Source: an uncultured Spirochaetaceae bacterium (GTDB lineage Bacteria; Spirochaetota; Spirochaetia; Sphaerochaetales; Sphaerochaetaceae). From it: a DNA stretch of 64,000 bases. The stretch is taken from the NCBI GenBank assembly GCA_944389075.1, contig CALXLA010000002.1, positions 1-64,000 on the forward strand. The letters are read 5' to 3'. How positions within the stretch are numbered: the stretch's first letter is position 1; every line of letters begins with the position of its first letter. Shown in pieces: positions 51,220 to 59,427 of the stretch. Below the pieces are notes generated by a model that was given only the letters and a program-made list of their open reading frames with translations, had not been told where the DNA came from and made no database searches. The position numbers and the translations under genes were made by a program.

Positions 51220-52929
51220 ATGGCAGAAGAATTCGAGAAGAAAGATTTTCAGAAAATACTCAAGCACAATGCACTTGAAGCGCATCGCTGGATGAAAGAG
51301 ACAGATTCAACGGCAGCAAGAGTCTATGACAGGAATCTGGGAGCTTTCCCTGTGACTGTCGATCTCTATGGAAGCTATGCGAGAATCGTTGATTACTCTG
51401 TTCCTCCGATGGAAGATGATGATGTCGTTGAGATGAAGGATATTGTCTCCAGATATCTTTATATAGAGCATGATAAGGTCATCTACCTTTCAAGGAAGAA
51501 GCGAGAGGGCAGGGAACAGCATGAGAAGACAGATGAGAGCCTTGTCCTTGATGTGATGGAAAGCGGTCTTTCATTCGAGTGCGAGCTTCTCAAGTACATC
51601 GATACAGGTCTTTTCCTCGACCAGGTGAATACAAGGCGGATGATCCAGGGAATGTCAAAGTCGATGAGAGTTCTGAATCTTTTCTCATATACTTCGGCTT
51701 TTTCCGTATATGCGGCCGCTGGCGGTGCCGAGACAGTCACCAGTGTCGATCTCTCGAATGTATATTGCCAGTGGTCCAGAAGGAATCTTGAGAAGAACGG
51801 ATTCCTTGACGAGAACAAGTATAGCGTGATAGCCTCCGATGCCAGTGCATTCCTTGATGATGCAATCTCATCGGGACGTGTCTACGATATCGTGATATTC
51901 GATCCTCCTGCTTTTTCCAATTCGCATAAGGCAGAGGATTTCGATGTGAAGAAGGATTACCTTGGTTTCCTCTACAGAATCAGCAAGGTGCTTGCGGAAG
52001 GCGGAGTATGCCTTTTCTCTGAGAATCTTGCAGGCTTTGCATTCGATGGCAAGGCACTTAAACCGTACTGGAAGGTAAGGGAGCTGAGTCAGGATCTGCT
52101 GGCTCAGGGGTTTTCCTCAAAGAGGAGTTCTTTGAGGATATGGCTGATGAAGAAGACTGCCGAGATGAAGGAAATAAGAAGTGCATATGGCAGGAAGAGA
52201 AGGGAAATGAACGACGAAGAAATCGATCGCCTCACATTAGATGAAGAGGCTGAAGAGAAAGGAACTCAGAGAGAAGACATGCCGGAAAAGAGGGAAGAGA
52301 GAAGGGAAAGAAGGGAATATCCAGAGCGCAGGAGCTATTCAGATAGAAGGGATGGCGGCAGAAGGGATGGCAGGCGTGATGATCGCCGCAGCTTCGACAG
52401 GCCGAGGTATTCCGATGATAGAAGAGGCGGATACGGCGACAGGAGAAGCAGCTACCGGGATAGGGATAACGACAGACCGAGAAGATCTTATGACGATGAC
52501 CGCTATTCTGAGAGAAGGGATTACCGCGACAGGGATTCAAGGAGATTCAGCGATTCCCGCCGCTCATCGGACAGGCCATATCGCAGCAGGGATGACTGGG
52601 ATAACGATACCGGCAGATTCTACCGAGGCGAGAGAAGGTATTCCGATGACAGAAGAGACAGCTATGGCGACAGAAGAAGCAATAGCTACAGCAGGGATAA
52701 TGACAGGCCTAGAAGATCCTTCAGTGATGACAGAAGGTCTTCACGCTATCGTGAGGATGGCTCCGACAGACGTCCTTTCGGTGGTGAGAGAGGTGGAGAG
52801 AGGCGCAAGCGCACAGCCCCTAAGCCGTATGGCTATGATTCCTTCATGGCAACGAAGAAGAGGGAGAGCGCAGATGCTTTCTGGCTAAAGAACACTGTCT
52901 ATCAGAAGTCTGAAGAGGACAACGACTGA
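51220..52929 (+). CDS. RlmI-type rRNA cytosine-C5-like methyltransferase with Arg/Asp/Ser-rich tail
   Basis: 569 residues. Residues 1-340 are a class I SAM methyltransferase of the RlmI/YccW group: a short N-terminal RNA-binding region, GLFLDQVNTRRMI, MRVLNLFSYTSAFSVYAAAGGAETVTSVDLS (SAM site) and DIVIFDPPAFSNS with the DPP motif. From about residue 345 to 530 the protein is almost only Arg, Asp, Ser, Gly, Tyr and Glu (RDRDNDRPRR, SDDRR, YGDRRS), typical of disordered RNA-binding tails. It ends with an ordered-looking 35-residue segment (PKPYGYDSFMATKKRES). The domain boundary is a real fusion in one frame, with no stop. Substrate RNA is unknown. Confidence 0.85.
   Translation: MAEEFEKKDFQKILKHNALEAHRWMKETDSTAARVYDRNLGAFPVTVDLYGSYARIVDYSVPPMEDDDVVEMKDIVSRYLYIEHDKVIYLSRKKREGREQHEKTDESLVLDVMESGLSFECELLKYIDTGLFLDQVNTRRMIQGMSKSMRVLNLFSYTSAFSVYAAAGGAETVTSVDLSNVYCQWSRRNLEKNGFLDENKYSVIASDASAFLDDAISSGRVYDIVIFDPPAFSNSHKAEDFDVKKDYLGFLYRISKVLAEGGVCLFSENLAGFAFDGKALKPYWKVRELSQDLLAQGFSSKRSSLRIWLMKKTAEMKEIRSAYGRKRREMNDEEIDRLTLDEEAEEKGTQREDMPEKREERRERREYPERRSYSDRRDGGRRDGRRDDRRSFDRPRYSDDRRGGYGDRRSSYRDRDNDRPRRSYDDDRYSERRDYRDRDSRRFSDSRRSSDRPYRSRDDWDNDTGRFYRGERRYSDDRRDSYGDRRSNSYSRDNDRPRRSFSDDRRSSRYREDGSDRRPFGGERGGERRKRTAPKPYGYDSFMATKKRESADAFWLKNTVYQKSEEDND
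52405..52500 (+). repeat. 32-codon repeat unit, copy 1, in the methyltransferase tail
   Basis: This 96-base unit and 52636-52731 encode RYSDDRR-xx-YGDRRS-...-RDNDRPRRS-...-DD with most residues the same. The two copies are equal in length and in frame, 231 bases apart by start, so the low-complexity tail grew partly by duplication. Confidence 0.75.
52636..52731 (+). repeat. 32-codon repeat unit, copy 2, in the methyltransferase tail
   Basis: Second copy of the unit at 52405-52500. Differences are mostly synonymous or Asp/Ser/Gly swaps, so the copies diverged while keeping charge pattern. Confidence 0.75.
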
Positions 52930-52946
52930 TTCAGAGGGCTATCAGG

Positions 52947-52965
52947 AAAGCCAGAAGGCTTTTTT
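52947..52965 (+). terminator. Rho-independent terminator after the methyltransferase gene
   Basis: AAAGCC (52947-52952) and GGCTTT (52957-52962) form a stem with an AGAA loop, followed by TTT. It lies 18 bp after the stop and ends the leftmost genes of this rightward block. Confidence 0.65.
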
Positions 52966-53154
52966 GAGGCCCTTGTTTTTTAGAGATTTTTTGGTCGGCA
53001 TTTCATGTATTCAGGGGCCAGCAAAGTGTATTGTGGGCAGAGCCTGAAAATACAGAACAAATAGGAAGAATGGCCGTGTGATGAATTCCTTCAGAATATA
53101 AAAGCAATCAGTTGAAATGCGTACTTTTTATTGACTTTTATTTAATTTGCAATA

Positions 53155-53169
53155 ATGTATGTAATACAT
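53155..53169 (+). promoter_or_regulatory. Inverted repeat before the antitoxin gene, candidate autoregulatory operator
   Basis: ATGTAT-GTA-ATACAT is a perfect inverted repeat immediately before the AAGGAGG ribosome site of the antitoxin gene. A -35-like TTGACT is at 53131-53136. RelB/DinJ-type antitoxins usually bind such repeats to repress their own operon. Confidence 0.5.
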
Positions 53170-53184
53170 AAGGAGGATGTCATA

Positions 53185-53469
53185 ATGTCTCAGATGTCAA
53201 CTTATAGCATAAGAATGGACAGTGGGCTCAAGAAAGCCTTCGATTCGATATGCGAAGACTTTGGGATGTCTTCAACCACCGCAATAAATATCTTCGCAAA
53301 GGCTGTCGTCCGTGAACGTCGTATACCTTTTGAAATCAAATCTGAGAATAAAGGAGTTGAAGCTCTCAATGCCTTACGGCTGTCTGCAAAGAGAAATGGA
53401 CTACAGGACATGAGTCTTGATGAGATTAATGAAGAGATAAGGCAAGCAAGAGAAGGAATCAGTGACTGA
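53185..53469 (+). CDS. RelB/DinJ-family antitoxin
   Basis: 94 residues from the ATG at 53185, which follows AAGGAGG; an upstream in-frame ATG at 53155 lies in the operator. The N-terminal ribbon-helix-helix STYSIRMDSGLKKAFDSICEDFGMSSTTAINIFAKAVV is the RelB/DinJ DNA-binding domain, and the C-terminal acidic helix (NEEIRQAREGI) would wrap the toxin. Its stop overlaps the PIN-domain ATG by one base, the usual toxin-antitoxin coupling. RelB/DinJ antitoxins usually pair with RelE/YafQ, so pairing with a PIN toxin is less common. Confidence 0.87.
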   Translation: MSQMSTYSIRMDSGLKKAFDSICEDFGMSSTTAINIFAKAVVRERRIPFEIKSENKGVEALNALRLSAKRNGLQDMSLDEINEEIRQAREGISD

Positions 53470-53896
53470 TGCGAAGAGCCGTCATTGATACTAATATCAT
53501 TGTCTCTGCTCTCCTTTCTAGCAATGATGAGGCCGCAACGGTAAAGGTACTTGAGTTATTGCTCAAAGGTCAGATCTTATCAGTTGTTACGGATAGCATC
53601 CTACAGGAATATGAAGAAGTTCTCAGACGGAAAAAATTCAGTTTTCCCGAAGAAAATGTATCCGTTCTTCTTAATGAGATAAGAAGTAAATCGGTTTTTG
53701 CTTCTCCTTGTAAAACAGATACCGAACTGCCAGATGAAAAAATGATCGGCCATTTTTCGAGGCAATGCTTTCTGATGATGATATCGTGCTAATTACAGGT
53801 AATATGAGGCATTTCCCAGATCACGAAAGAGTGATGACCGCAAGGATGTTTCTGGATTTATATGAAGAATCTGTTTTTCGCCCGGTAAGTCCTTAA
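53469..53896 (+). pseudogene. PIN-domain toxin, frameshifted near the C-terminus
   Basis: The frame starts MRRAVIDTNIIVSALLS (PIN active-site Asp in VIDTNI), with LQEYEEVLRR (second acidic residue) and ends early at 53792 as PDEKMIGHFSRQCF. In another frame the sequence continues as FFEAMLSDDDIVLITGNMRHFPDHERVMTARMFLDLYE to a TAA at 53894-53896, which is the normal PIN C-terminus with the last acidic residues and LITGN. Adding one A to the six-A run at 53737-53742 restores PDEKNDRPFFEA, the family consensus. So one base was lost; this may be a real mutation or a sequencing error. Confidence 0.8.
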
Positions 53897-53999
53897 TCAA
53901 TCATTTTACTTTGCTATGCAATGATATATTGCTTCTCTTGTGATACATTGATGTAGATACCCTGATACTTTTTCAGCGTTTGAATTGAAGGAAGATTCT

Positions 54000-54899
54000 A
54001 TGCCTCAGCACATAACAGTCCTGGATTATGACCCAAAGTGGCCATTGGAATATGAGAAGGAACGGGATTACATCGCGGAAATACTGAATGACAACTGTAT
54101 CTGTATCTACCATATCGGAAGTACTGCCGTTCCTGGATTGGCGGCAAAGCCTGTAATCGACATAATGGCTGTTGTCAGGAGCCTTGAAAAGACAGATGAC
54201 GCAGCTGGGAAATTCTCTGCTATCGGATATGAGTATCTTGGGGAATTCGGAATCGCAGGAAGACGTTATCTCCGGAAAGGCGGCGATGAGCGTACGCATC
54301 AGATCCATATTTTCCAGGCAGATGACTGGGAGAATATCAGGAGGCATCTTGCTTTAAGGGATTATATGCGCACTCATGAAAAGGAACGCAAGGAGTATGC
54401 TGAGATCAAGAAAAGCCTTGCCCTGAAGTATCCCTATGATATAGATGGCTACTGTGACGGGAAGGATGCATTCGTCCGTGAGATGGAAAGGCGTGCGCTG
54501 TCCCTGTTTGAGGAGACATGGGACAGATTGTACATTGCAGCGAGGAACGCTCAGTATGAAAGGAAGATATCTCCTTTGATTGAAGCTGGAACTGTCTCTG
54601 CCGCGATTCTGACAGACAAGGGAAATGTCTATATCGGTGTCTGCATCGATACAGCCTGTTCATTAGGCATGTGCGCGGAAAGAAGCGCGATTGCCAATAT
54701 GATAGCAAATGGCGAGAGCCGGATTCGCAGGATAGCCATCGTCATGCCAGATGGCAGGGCCGGAATGCCATGCGGTGCATGCCGTGAGCTGATGATGCAG
54801 CTTGGAGGAACGGCGGGAAAAATCGAGATTCTGTGCGACTATGAATCGAAAGAATCCGTACGTCTTGAGTCGCTGATTCCAAACTGGTGGCATAATTGA
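54000..54899 (+). CDS. Fusion of a GrpB (UPF0157) nucleotidyltransferase-like domain and a cytidine deaminase-like domain
   Basis: 299 residues from the ATG at 54000, preceded by AAGGAAG; a TTG at 53985 is less likely. Residues 1-160 match GrpB/UPF0157: VLDYDPKWPLEYEKE, HIGSTAVPGLAAKPVIDIMAVV and the HLALRDYMRTHEKERKEYAEIK helix. GST plus the D-x-D-like KPVIDIM are the nucleotidyltransferase residues. Residues about 178-299 are a cytidine deaminase with CAERSAIANMI and MPCGACRELMMQ, holding the zinc Cys residues and catalytic Glu. The joint role may be nucleotide or CoA-linked modification and pyrimidine salvage; the fused substrate is unknown. Confidence 0.9.
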   Translation: MPQHITVLDYDPKWPLEYEKERDYIAEILNDNCICIYHIGSTAVPGLAAKPVIDIMAVVRSLEKTDDAAGKFSAIGYEYLGEFGIAGRRYLRKGGDERTHQIHIFQADDWENIRRHLALRDYMRTHEKERKEYAEIKKSLALKYPYDIDGYCDGKDAFVREMERRALSLFEETWDRLYIAARNAQYERKISPLIEAGTVSAAILTDKGNVYIGVCIDTACSLGMCAERSAIANMIANGESRIRRIAIVMPDGRAGMPCGACRELMMQLGGTAGKIEILCDYESKESVRLESLIPNWWHN

Positions 54900-54913
54900 T
54901 ATGGAGGACTGGA

Positions 54914-55210
54914 GTGAGATTCGCTTTCCTGATTATGGGTGATTTCGACAGCAATATTGATAAGGCAGCAATCCATGATGGATCTGCTCAGATTATCGGC
55001 GTTTCCGATATGCAGCAGGCAATAGAGGAAGCCCGCAGGCTTGAGAAGGAAGGTATTGGCTGCATTGAGCTCTGTGGTGCGTTCGGAGAGGAGAATGCTC
55101 GCAGAATCATAGAGGCGACAGGGAACAGGATTCCTATCGGTCATATAGTCCATCTTCCTGAGCAGGATGAAATCTACAGGATGGCTTTTGCTGCGGATAA
55201 GCAGGGATGA
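54914..55210 (+). CDS. DUF6506-family protein
   Basis: 98 residues from a GTG at 54914, preceded by GGAGG; the alternative TTG at 54896 has no ribosome site. It matches the DUF6506 pattern: RFAFLIMGDFD, IHDGSAQIIGVSDMQQAIEEAR, CIELCGAFGEENARRIIEATGNRIPIGHIVHLPEQDEIY. The family has unknown function, with a TIM-barrel-like repeat of small strands and helices. It starts 15 bp after the GrpB-deaminase stop in the same direction, so it likely shares its transcript. Confidence 0.75.
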   Translation: MRFAFLIMGDFDSNIDKAAIHDGSAQIIGVSDMQQAIEEARRLEKEGIGCIELCGAFGEENARRIIEATGNRIPIGHIVHLPEQDEIYRMAFAADKQG

Positions 55211-55319
55211 TATTCAGCCAGCTGTGTTGTTTTGGTGGCCAGATCTTGTGAATCAGCTAATAAGCCCGTTGTTCAGTACTTTGTCCTGATATACAATTGG
55301 ATAAAGGAGATGAGAGAAA

Positions 55320-55580
55320 ATGACCAACGAAGAAATTTATGATTTCATTGGAGAACTTGCCATAGCTCTCTATTCGAAGAAAATCCAGATTTCACTTGGT
55401 TCACTGAGGGCCATCATGCTCGACAAAGGCAAGGACTATGTGAACAACAGAGGTATGGCATCGGCTGTTTCCGCAGCTTATCGCAGATGGAAGACAAAGG
55501 ATCCGATCATCTACTATGCGATTGCATACACCTTCACCGACAAGGAAGGCAACCTTGCCTGGGATGAAGCAAAACAGTGA
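55320..55580 (+). CDS. Small protein of unknown function
   Basis: 86 residues with a good AAAGGAG ribosome site. It is mixed helix with Tyr-rich patches (YDFIGELAIALYSKK, AYRRWKTKDPIIYYAIAYTF) and ends DEAKQ. No membrane segment or known motif is seen. Codon use is like that of neighbours, so it is probably a real gene. It is followed by a strong stem-loop. Confidence 0.65.
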   Translation: MTNEEIYDFIGELAIALYSKKIQISLGSLRAIMLDKGKDYVNNRGMASAVSAAYRRWKTKDPIIYYAIAYTFTDKEGNLAWDEAKQ

Positions 55581-55610
55581 ATTGACATAGGAAGGATTTC
55601 GGATAACTGG

Positions 55611-55646
55611 GGAAGCTCCTGTGCTGAAGTAGGCATAGGAGCTTTC
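55611..55646 (+). terminator. Stem-loop after the 86-residue gene
   Basis: GGAAGCTCCTGTGC (55611-55624) pairs with GCATAGGAGCTTTC (55633-55646), allowing G-U pairs, around an 8-nt loop. The following bases are ATCTTGC, with only a short T-tract. A second perfect stem, ACAGTCC (55666-55672) with GGACTGT (55681-55687), follows. The 303-bp gap 55581-55883 otherwise holds only a candidate -10 TATAAT at 55819-55824 without a clear -35 before the hydroxylase genes. Confidence 0.55.
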
Positions 55647-55883
55647 ATCTTGCAAAGTGAACTGTACAGTCCGGTATCGGGGACTGTGATGGGGTTATTG
55701 AATTCCGCATATGGCGTATGAAGGCCACGATATGGTCCTGATTTGAGGACACCTCTTTCCAATCCTTCTTGAGAAAGGCGACCAATTAAGATTTTCACAC
55801 ATCGGCATGTATTTGCTGTATAATCATGATGATGAGAAGCAAGTTATCATTGTGCAAGGAAAAACATAATGGAAGGAGGCCAT

Positions 55884-58025
55884 ATGTCCGCAACTAAAAT
55901 CGACGACAGAATCGTGAGAGTCGATGCTATGGAGAAGGCCCGTGGAGAGGCTCTGTATGTCTCGGATATCAAATTCCCGGGCATGATTTACGGAACACTG
56001 GTGAGATCTTCCATCGCCAGAGGAAAGATAATCTCTATCAATGTGCCGGACCTTCCTGAAGGATACAGCTTCATCACCGCTGATGATATCCCGGAAGAGG
56101 GACGCAATGAGCTCTGGATGATAGCGAAGGACTGGAGATGCTTTGCATCAGGTGATGTGAAGTATGTAGGTGAGACTATCGGCATACTCTGCGGTCCGGA
56201 CAGGAACATGCTTTCCTATCTCAAGGAGAGGATAAAGGTAGAATATGAGGAGGAGGTCCCTGCCGTCACGATCGATGATGCTCTTTCCCTGAAGGGCGGG
56301 CCGATTGCAGGCGAGGACAACATCATGTGCTCCCTCTACTGCGAGAAGGGCGAGAAGATGGATGATGTCTTCAGAAAGGCCGATTCGATATTCGAGGAGA
56401 CGCTTGAGACAGGCTTCCAGGAGCATGTGCATCTTGAGACCAACAGCGCAATCGTAAGACTTGAGGATGGCAGGTTCACATTCTACATCTCCGCGCAGTG
56501 CCCGTTCTATGTACGCAAGTCAGTCGCAGGGCTTCTAGGCCTCAGACCTGAGGATATCGTCGTGAAGCAGACAACGACAGGCGGTGCATTCGGCGGAAAG
56601 GAACACTTCCCCGATGTTCTTGCTGGTCCGCTTCTCGTTGCATGCAATAAGATAAGGAAGCCGATAAAGCTTGTGTTCGAACGTGAAGAGGATATGCTTT
56701 ATTCAGTAAAGCGCCATCCATCGAAAGTCCTGTTCAAGACAGCGCTTGATAAGGAAGGCAACATACTCGGAATCGATGGGAAGATATACTACAACTGCGG
56801 TGCATATCTCTCTGCATCATATGTTGTCCTCCAGAGAGGTGTATTCCACGCAAATGGCGTCTATGACATACCATCAACTCATCTTGTTGGCTATGGTGTT
56901 GCGACGAATACATTCCCAAGCGATGCATTCAGGGGCTTTGGTGCTCCTCAGACGCTTTTCGCAATCGAGATGCATCTGTCGCATATCGCTAGGAAGTTCG
57001 GTTTCGATCCAGCTGAATACAAGTCGAGATATTTCCTGAAAAAGGGAAGCGAGACAGTCACCAATGGACATATCGTCGAGGATGTGAAGCTTCCTGAGAT
57101 GTTCAGGCAGATTGCTGATGCTTCCGATTATGAGAGGAAGTCAAAAGAATATGAAATAGGTTCTGGAAAGGGCATAGGCATTTCCTTCTACAATCATGGT
57201 GGTGCATTCACTGGTAATGGCGAGCAGGCAATCATCAAGGCCCATGCCCGTCTTGTGAAGACCGGCGACAGGGTCAGAATCGAGGTCGGCTCCACGGAGA
57301 TGGGGCAGGGGTTCCAGACTGCATTGAGGAAAATAGCAGCCAATGCTCTGGAGATAGATATCTCAAGAGTCGATTATCCTAATCCTGATACATCCAGAGT
57401 TCCTGACTCAGGTCCTACAGCTGCTTCACGATCCACGATGGTCGTCGGAAAGATCGTAGAGGACTGCGCACTTGAGATGAAAGCCAGATGGGATGAAGGA
57501 GACTTCTCTGTCGAGAAGGAATATGTCCATCCTGACGGGCATCCATGGGATCAGGACACGTTCCGTGGAGATGCATATCTTGGCTATGGCTGGGGAGCCT
57601 GCATAGTCGAGGTCGAGGTCGATAAGCTTACGAACGAAGTGACGACGAAAGGAATATGGTCAAGCCATGATGTAGGCAAGGCCATCGATGAGCTTATTGT
57701 CCATGGCCAGGTCAATGGCGGTGTGATCCAGTCGCTTGGCTATGCTTCCATGGAGAAGATGGAGAACAGGAATGGCCATTTCAGACAGTCATCGATGTCT
57801 GATTATGTAGTACCGACATCGATGGATTTCCCGAAGCAGGAATGGTTCCTTGTGGATAATCCTTATCAGTGGGGACCTCAGGGGGCAAAAGGCATGGGTG
57901 AGCTGGTGTTCAATGGTGCTGATGCCGCTTATACCGATGCTGTGGAGCGTGCACTTGGTGCGACAATCTGTAAGATTCCGATTCCACCGGAAGATATCGA
58001 GGAGGCAATCGACAATGCGAGATAA
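55884..58025 (+). CDS. Xanthine dehydrogenase-family molybdopterin-binding large subunit
   Basis: 713 residues from the ATG at 55884 with GGAGG upstream; an ATG 15 bases earlier has no site. The a/b hammerhead domain covers about 15-120 (GEALYVSDIKFPGMIYGTLVRSS). The molybdopterin domain has GGAFGGKE near residue 225, FRGFGAPQTLFA with the substrate-orienting Arg, STEMGQGFQTA and GAKGMGELV with the catalytic Glu near the end. With the small Fe-S and FAD genes that follow it forms a three-subunit hydroxylase of the Ndh/Xdh type. Substrate (purine, nicotinate, other) is not readable. Confidence 0.93.
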   Translation: MSATKIDDRIVRVDAMEKARGEALYVSDIKFPGMIYGTLVRSSIARGKIISINVPDLPEGYSFITADDIPEEGRNELWMIAKDWRCFASGDVKYVGETIGILCGPDRNMLSYLKERIKVEYEEEVPAVTIDDALSLKGGPIAGEDNIMCSLYCEKGEKMDDVFRKADSIFEETLETGFQEHVHLETNSAIVRLEDGRFTFYISAQCPFYVRKSVAGLLGLRPEDIVVKQTTTGGAFGGKEHFPDVLAGPLLVACNKIRKPIKLVFEREEDMLYSVKRHPSKVLFKTALDKEGNILGIDGKIYYNCGAYLSASYVVLQRGVFHANGVYDIPSTHLVGYGVATNTFPSDAFRGFGAPQTLFAIEMHLSHIARKFGFDPAEYKSRYFLKKGSETVTNGHIVEDVKLPEMFRQIADASDYERKSKEYEIGSGKGIGISFYNHGGAFTGNGEQAIIKAHARLVKTGDRVRIEVGSTEMGQGFQTALRKIAANALEIDISRVDYPNPDTSRVPDSGPTAASRSTMVVGKIVEDCALEMKARWDEGDFSVEKEYVHPDGHPWDQDTFRGDAYLGYGWGACIVEVEVDKLTNEVTTKGIWSSHDVGKAIDELIVHGQVNGGVIQSLGYASMEKMENRNGHFRQSSMSDYVVPTSMDFPKQEWFLVDNPYQWGPQGAKGMGELVFNGADAAYTDAVERALGATICKIPIPPEDIEEAIDNAR

Positions 58026-58494
58026 GGTAGTTTTCCATGTGAATGGGAAGAGAGTAGAGTTTGAAGGCAATCCGATGACACGCCTTATCGATATACTCAG
58101 GGATGATCTGGGCCTTACCGGCGTCAAGGAAGGCTGTGGTGAAGGCGAGTGCGGAGCCTGCTCGATCATCAAGGATGGGAAACTTGTCACAAGCTGCATA
58201 ATCCCTGTAGGTGCTGCAGATGGTTCCGAGATTCTCACGATCGAGGGAATAAAGGATACTCCGAAAGGAATCTGCATCACTGAGGCATTCCGTGATGGTG
58301 GTGCTGTCCAGTGCGGTTTCTGCATTCCGGGAATGGTGATGGCGGCATATGCCCTTCTTGAGGAGAACCATCATCCGACAGAGGAAGATATAAGAATGGC
58401 AATCAGCGGCAATATCTGCAGATGCACAGGCTATGATCTTATCGTCAGCAGCGTACAGCTGGCAGCTGAGCGCGGAGGTGAGCTATGGCAGTAA
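58015..58494 (+). CDS. [2Fe-2S] subunit of the molybdenum hydroxylase
   Basis: 159 residues from the ATG at 58015, which overlaps the large-subunit stop by 11 bp; GGAGG lies within that gene. The ferredoxin domain keeps four Cys (EGCGEGECGACSI ... TSC) and the second, helical domain keeps the other cluster (QCGFC ... ICRCTGY). So both [2Fe-2S] clusters are intact, unlike in the XdhD-like protein at 60120-62996. It transfers electrons from the molybdenum centre to FAD. Confidence 0.95.
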   Translation: MRDKVVFHVNGKRVEFEGNPMTRLIDILRDDLGLTGVKEGCGEGECGACSIIKDGKLVTSCIIPVGAADGSEILTIEGIKDTPKGICITEAFRDGGAVQCGFCIPGMVMAAYALLEENHHPTEEDIRMAISGNICRCTGYDLIVSSVQLAAERGGELWQ

Positions 58495-59348
58495 GGAACT
58501 ATATACCTGAGACACTGGAAGAGGCACTGACGCTCAGGATGAATGAGCATGCCGTCCCTCTTGCGGGCGGTTCTGATATCATGGTCCAGCACCGTAAGGG
58601 AATGGGAATAGCCCCAGACCTGGATAAGCCTGTGATGATCATCTCGAATCTTCAGGAGCTGAAGGGGATATCGAGGCGCGATGATGGCTATATCGAGATA
58701 AGGGCGCTCGAGACTCCTGCGTCGATTGCAGCATCAGAGCTGGTTCCATGGCATGTGAGGCAGGCTGCCTCCAGAATGGGTGCCATCGCGCTCCGCAATG
58801 TCGCTACAATCGGCGGCAATATAGGTAATGCATCGCCGAAAGGAGATCTTCCTCAGCCTCTCATCCTTCTTGATGCAGAAGTTGTCCTCGTATCCCTTAC
58901 TTCCGAAAGGCGCATGCTTCTCGATCAGTTCATACTCGGTTCAAAGAAAACCGCGCTTGCAGATGATGAGATCATCAAATCGGTACTGATTCCTGAAAAG
59001 GAGTTCACCCATCTTTTCTACAGGAAGATAGGAACAAGGCGTGCAAATGCGATTTCGAAACTTTCGCTCAGTGCCGCAGCTGTTGTCCGTGATGGGATAA
59101 TCGAGGACTTCAGGGCATCATCGGGAGCCGCAGGCCCTAAGGTGATAAGGTCAAGGGAAGCTGAATCTCTTCTGACGAAGAGACAGATATCCGAGATTCC
59201 GGAGATTGCCGATGATTTCATCGCAGCCTGGGACCGCGCGATAAGCCCTCATGCGATGCCTGTCTACAGAAGGAATACGACATCAAGGATGCTGCTTCAT
59301 TTCCTTGAGGCGCTTCAGGATGAGGAGCGCAGCGGCATAATCGAATAA
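58485..59348 (+). CDS. FAD-binding subunit of the molybdenum hydroxylase
   Basis: 287 residues, full length for this family. FAD motifs are VPLAGGSDIMVQHRKG and TIGGNIGNASPKGD, followed by the CO-dehydrogenase flavoprotein C-terminal domain (KIGTRRANAISKLSLSAAAVV). It overlaps the Fe-S gene by 10 bp, so the three subunits of the first hydroxylase are translated together. It hands electrons to NAD or another acceptor. Confidence 0.93.
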   Translation: MAVRNYIPETLEEALTLRMNEHAVPLAGGSDIMVQHRKGMGIAPDLDKPVMIISNLQELKGISRRDDGYIEIRALETPASIAASELVPWHVRQAASRMGAIALRNVATIGGNIGNASPKGDLPQPLILLDAEVVLVSLTSERRMLLDQFILGSKKTALADDEIIKSVLIPEKEFTHLFYRKIGTRRANAISKLSLSAAAVVRDGIIEDFRASSGAAGPKVIRSREAESLLTKRQISEIPEIADDFIAAWDRAISPHAMPVYRRNTTSRMLLHFLEALQDEERSGIIE

Positions 59349-59363
59349 AGTCCTCTGTCATCC

Positions 59364-59395
59364 ATGGCTTAAGCGGTAGTCTGCCCTTAAGCCAT
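59364..59395. repeat. Perfect inverted repeat between the two hydroxylase gene sets
   Basis: ATGGCTTAAG and CTTAAGCCAT are perfect 10-bp arms with a 12-nt loop, in the 79-bp gap between the three-subunit hydroxylase and the YgfM/XdhD-like pair. No T-run follows. It may be a terminator remnant, an mRNA processing site or an operator separating the two transcripts. Confidence 0.55.
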
Positions 59396-59427
59396 ATCAT
59401 CCTCATAGCAGGGACAATAGTTTACAG

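Noticed and set aside
52232-52888. Long frames on both strands in the Arg/Asp/Ser-rich tail region
   Set aside because: Low-complexity codon repeats create open frames in other phases; the methyltransferase frame is continuous, uses regular codons and ends in an ordered segment.
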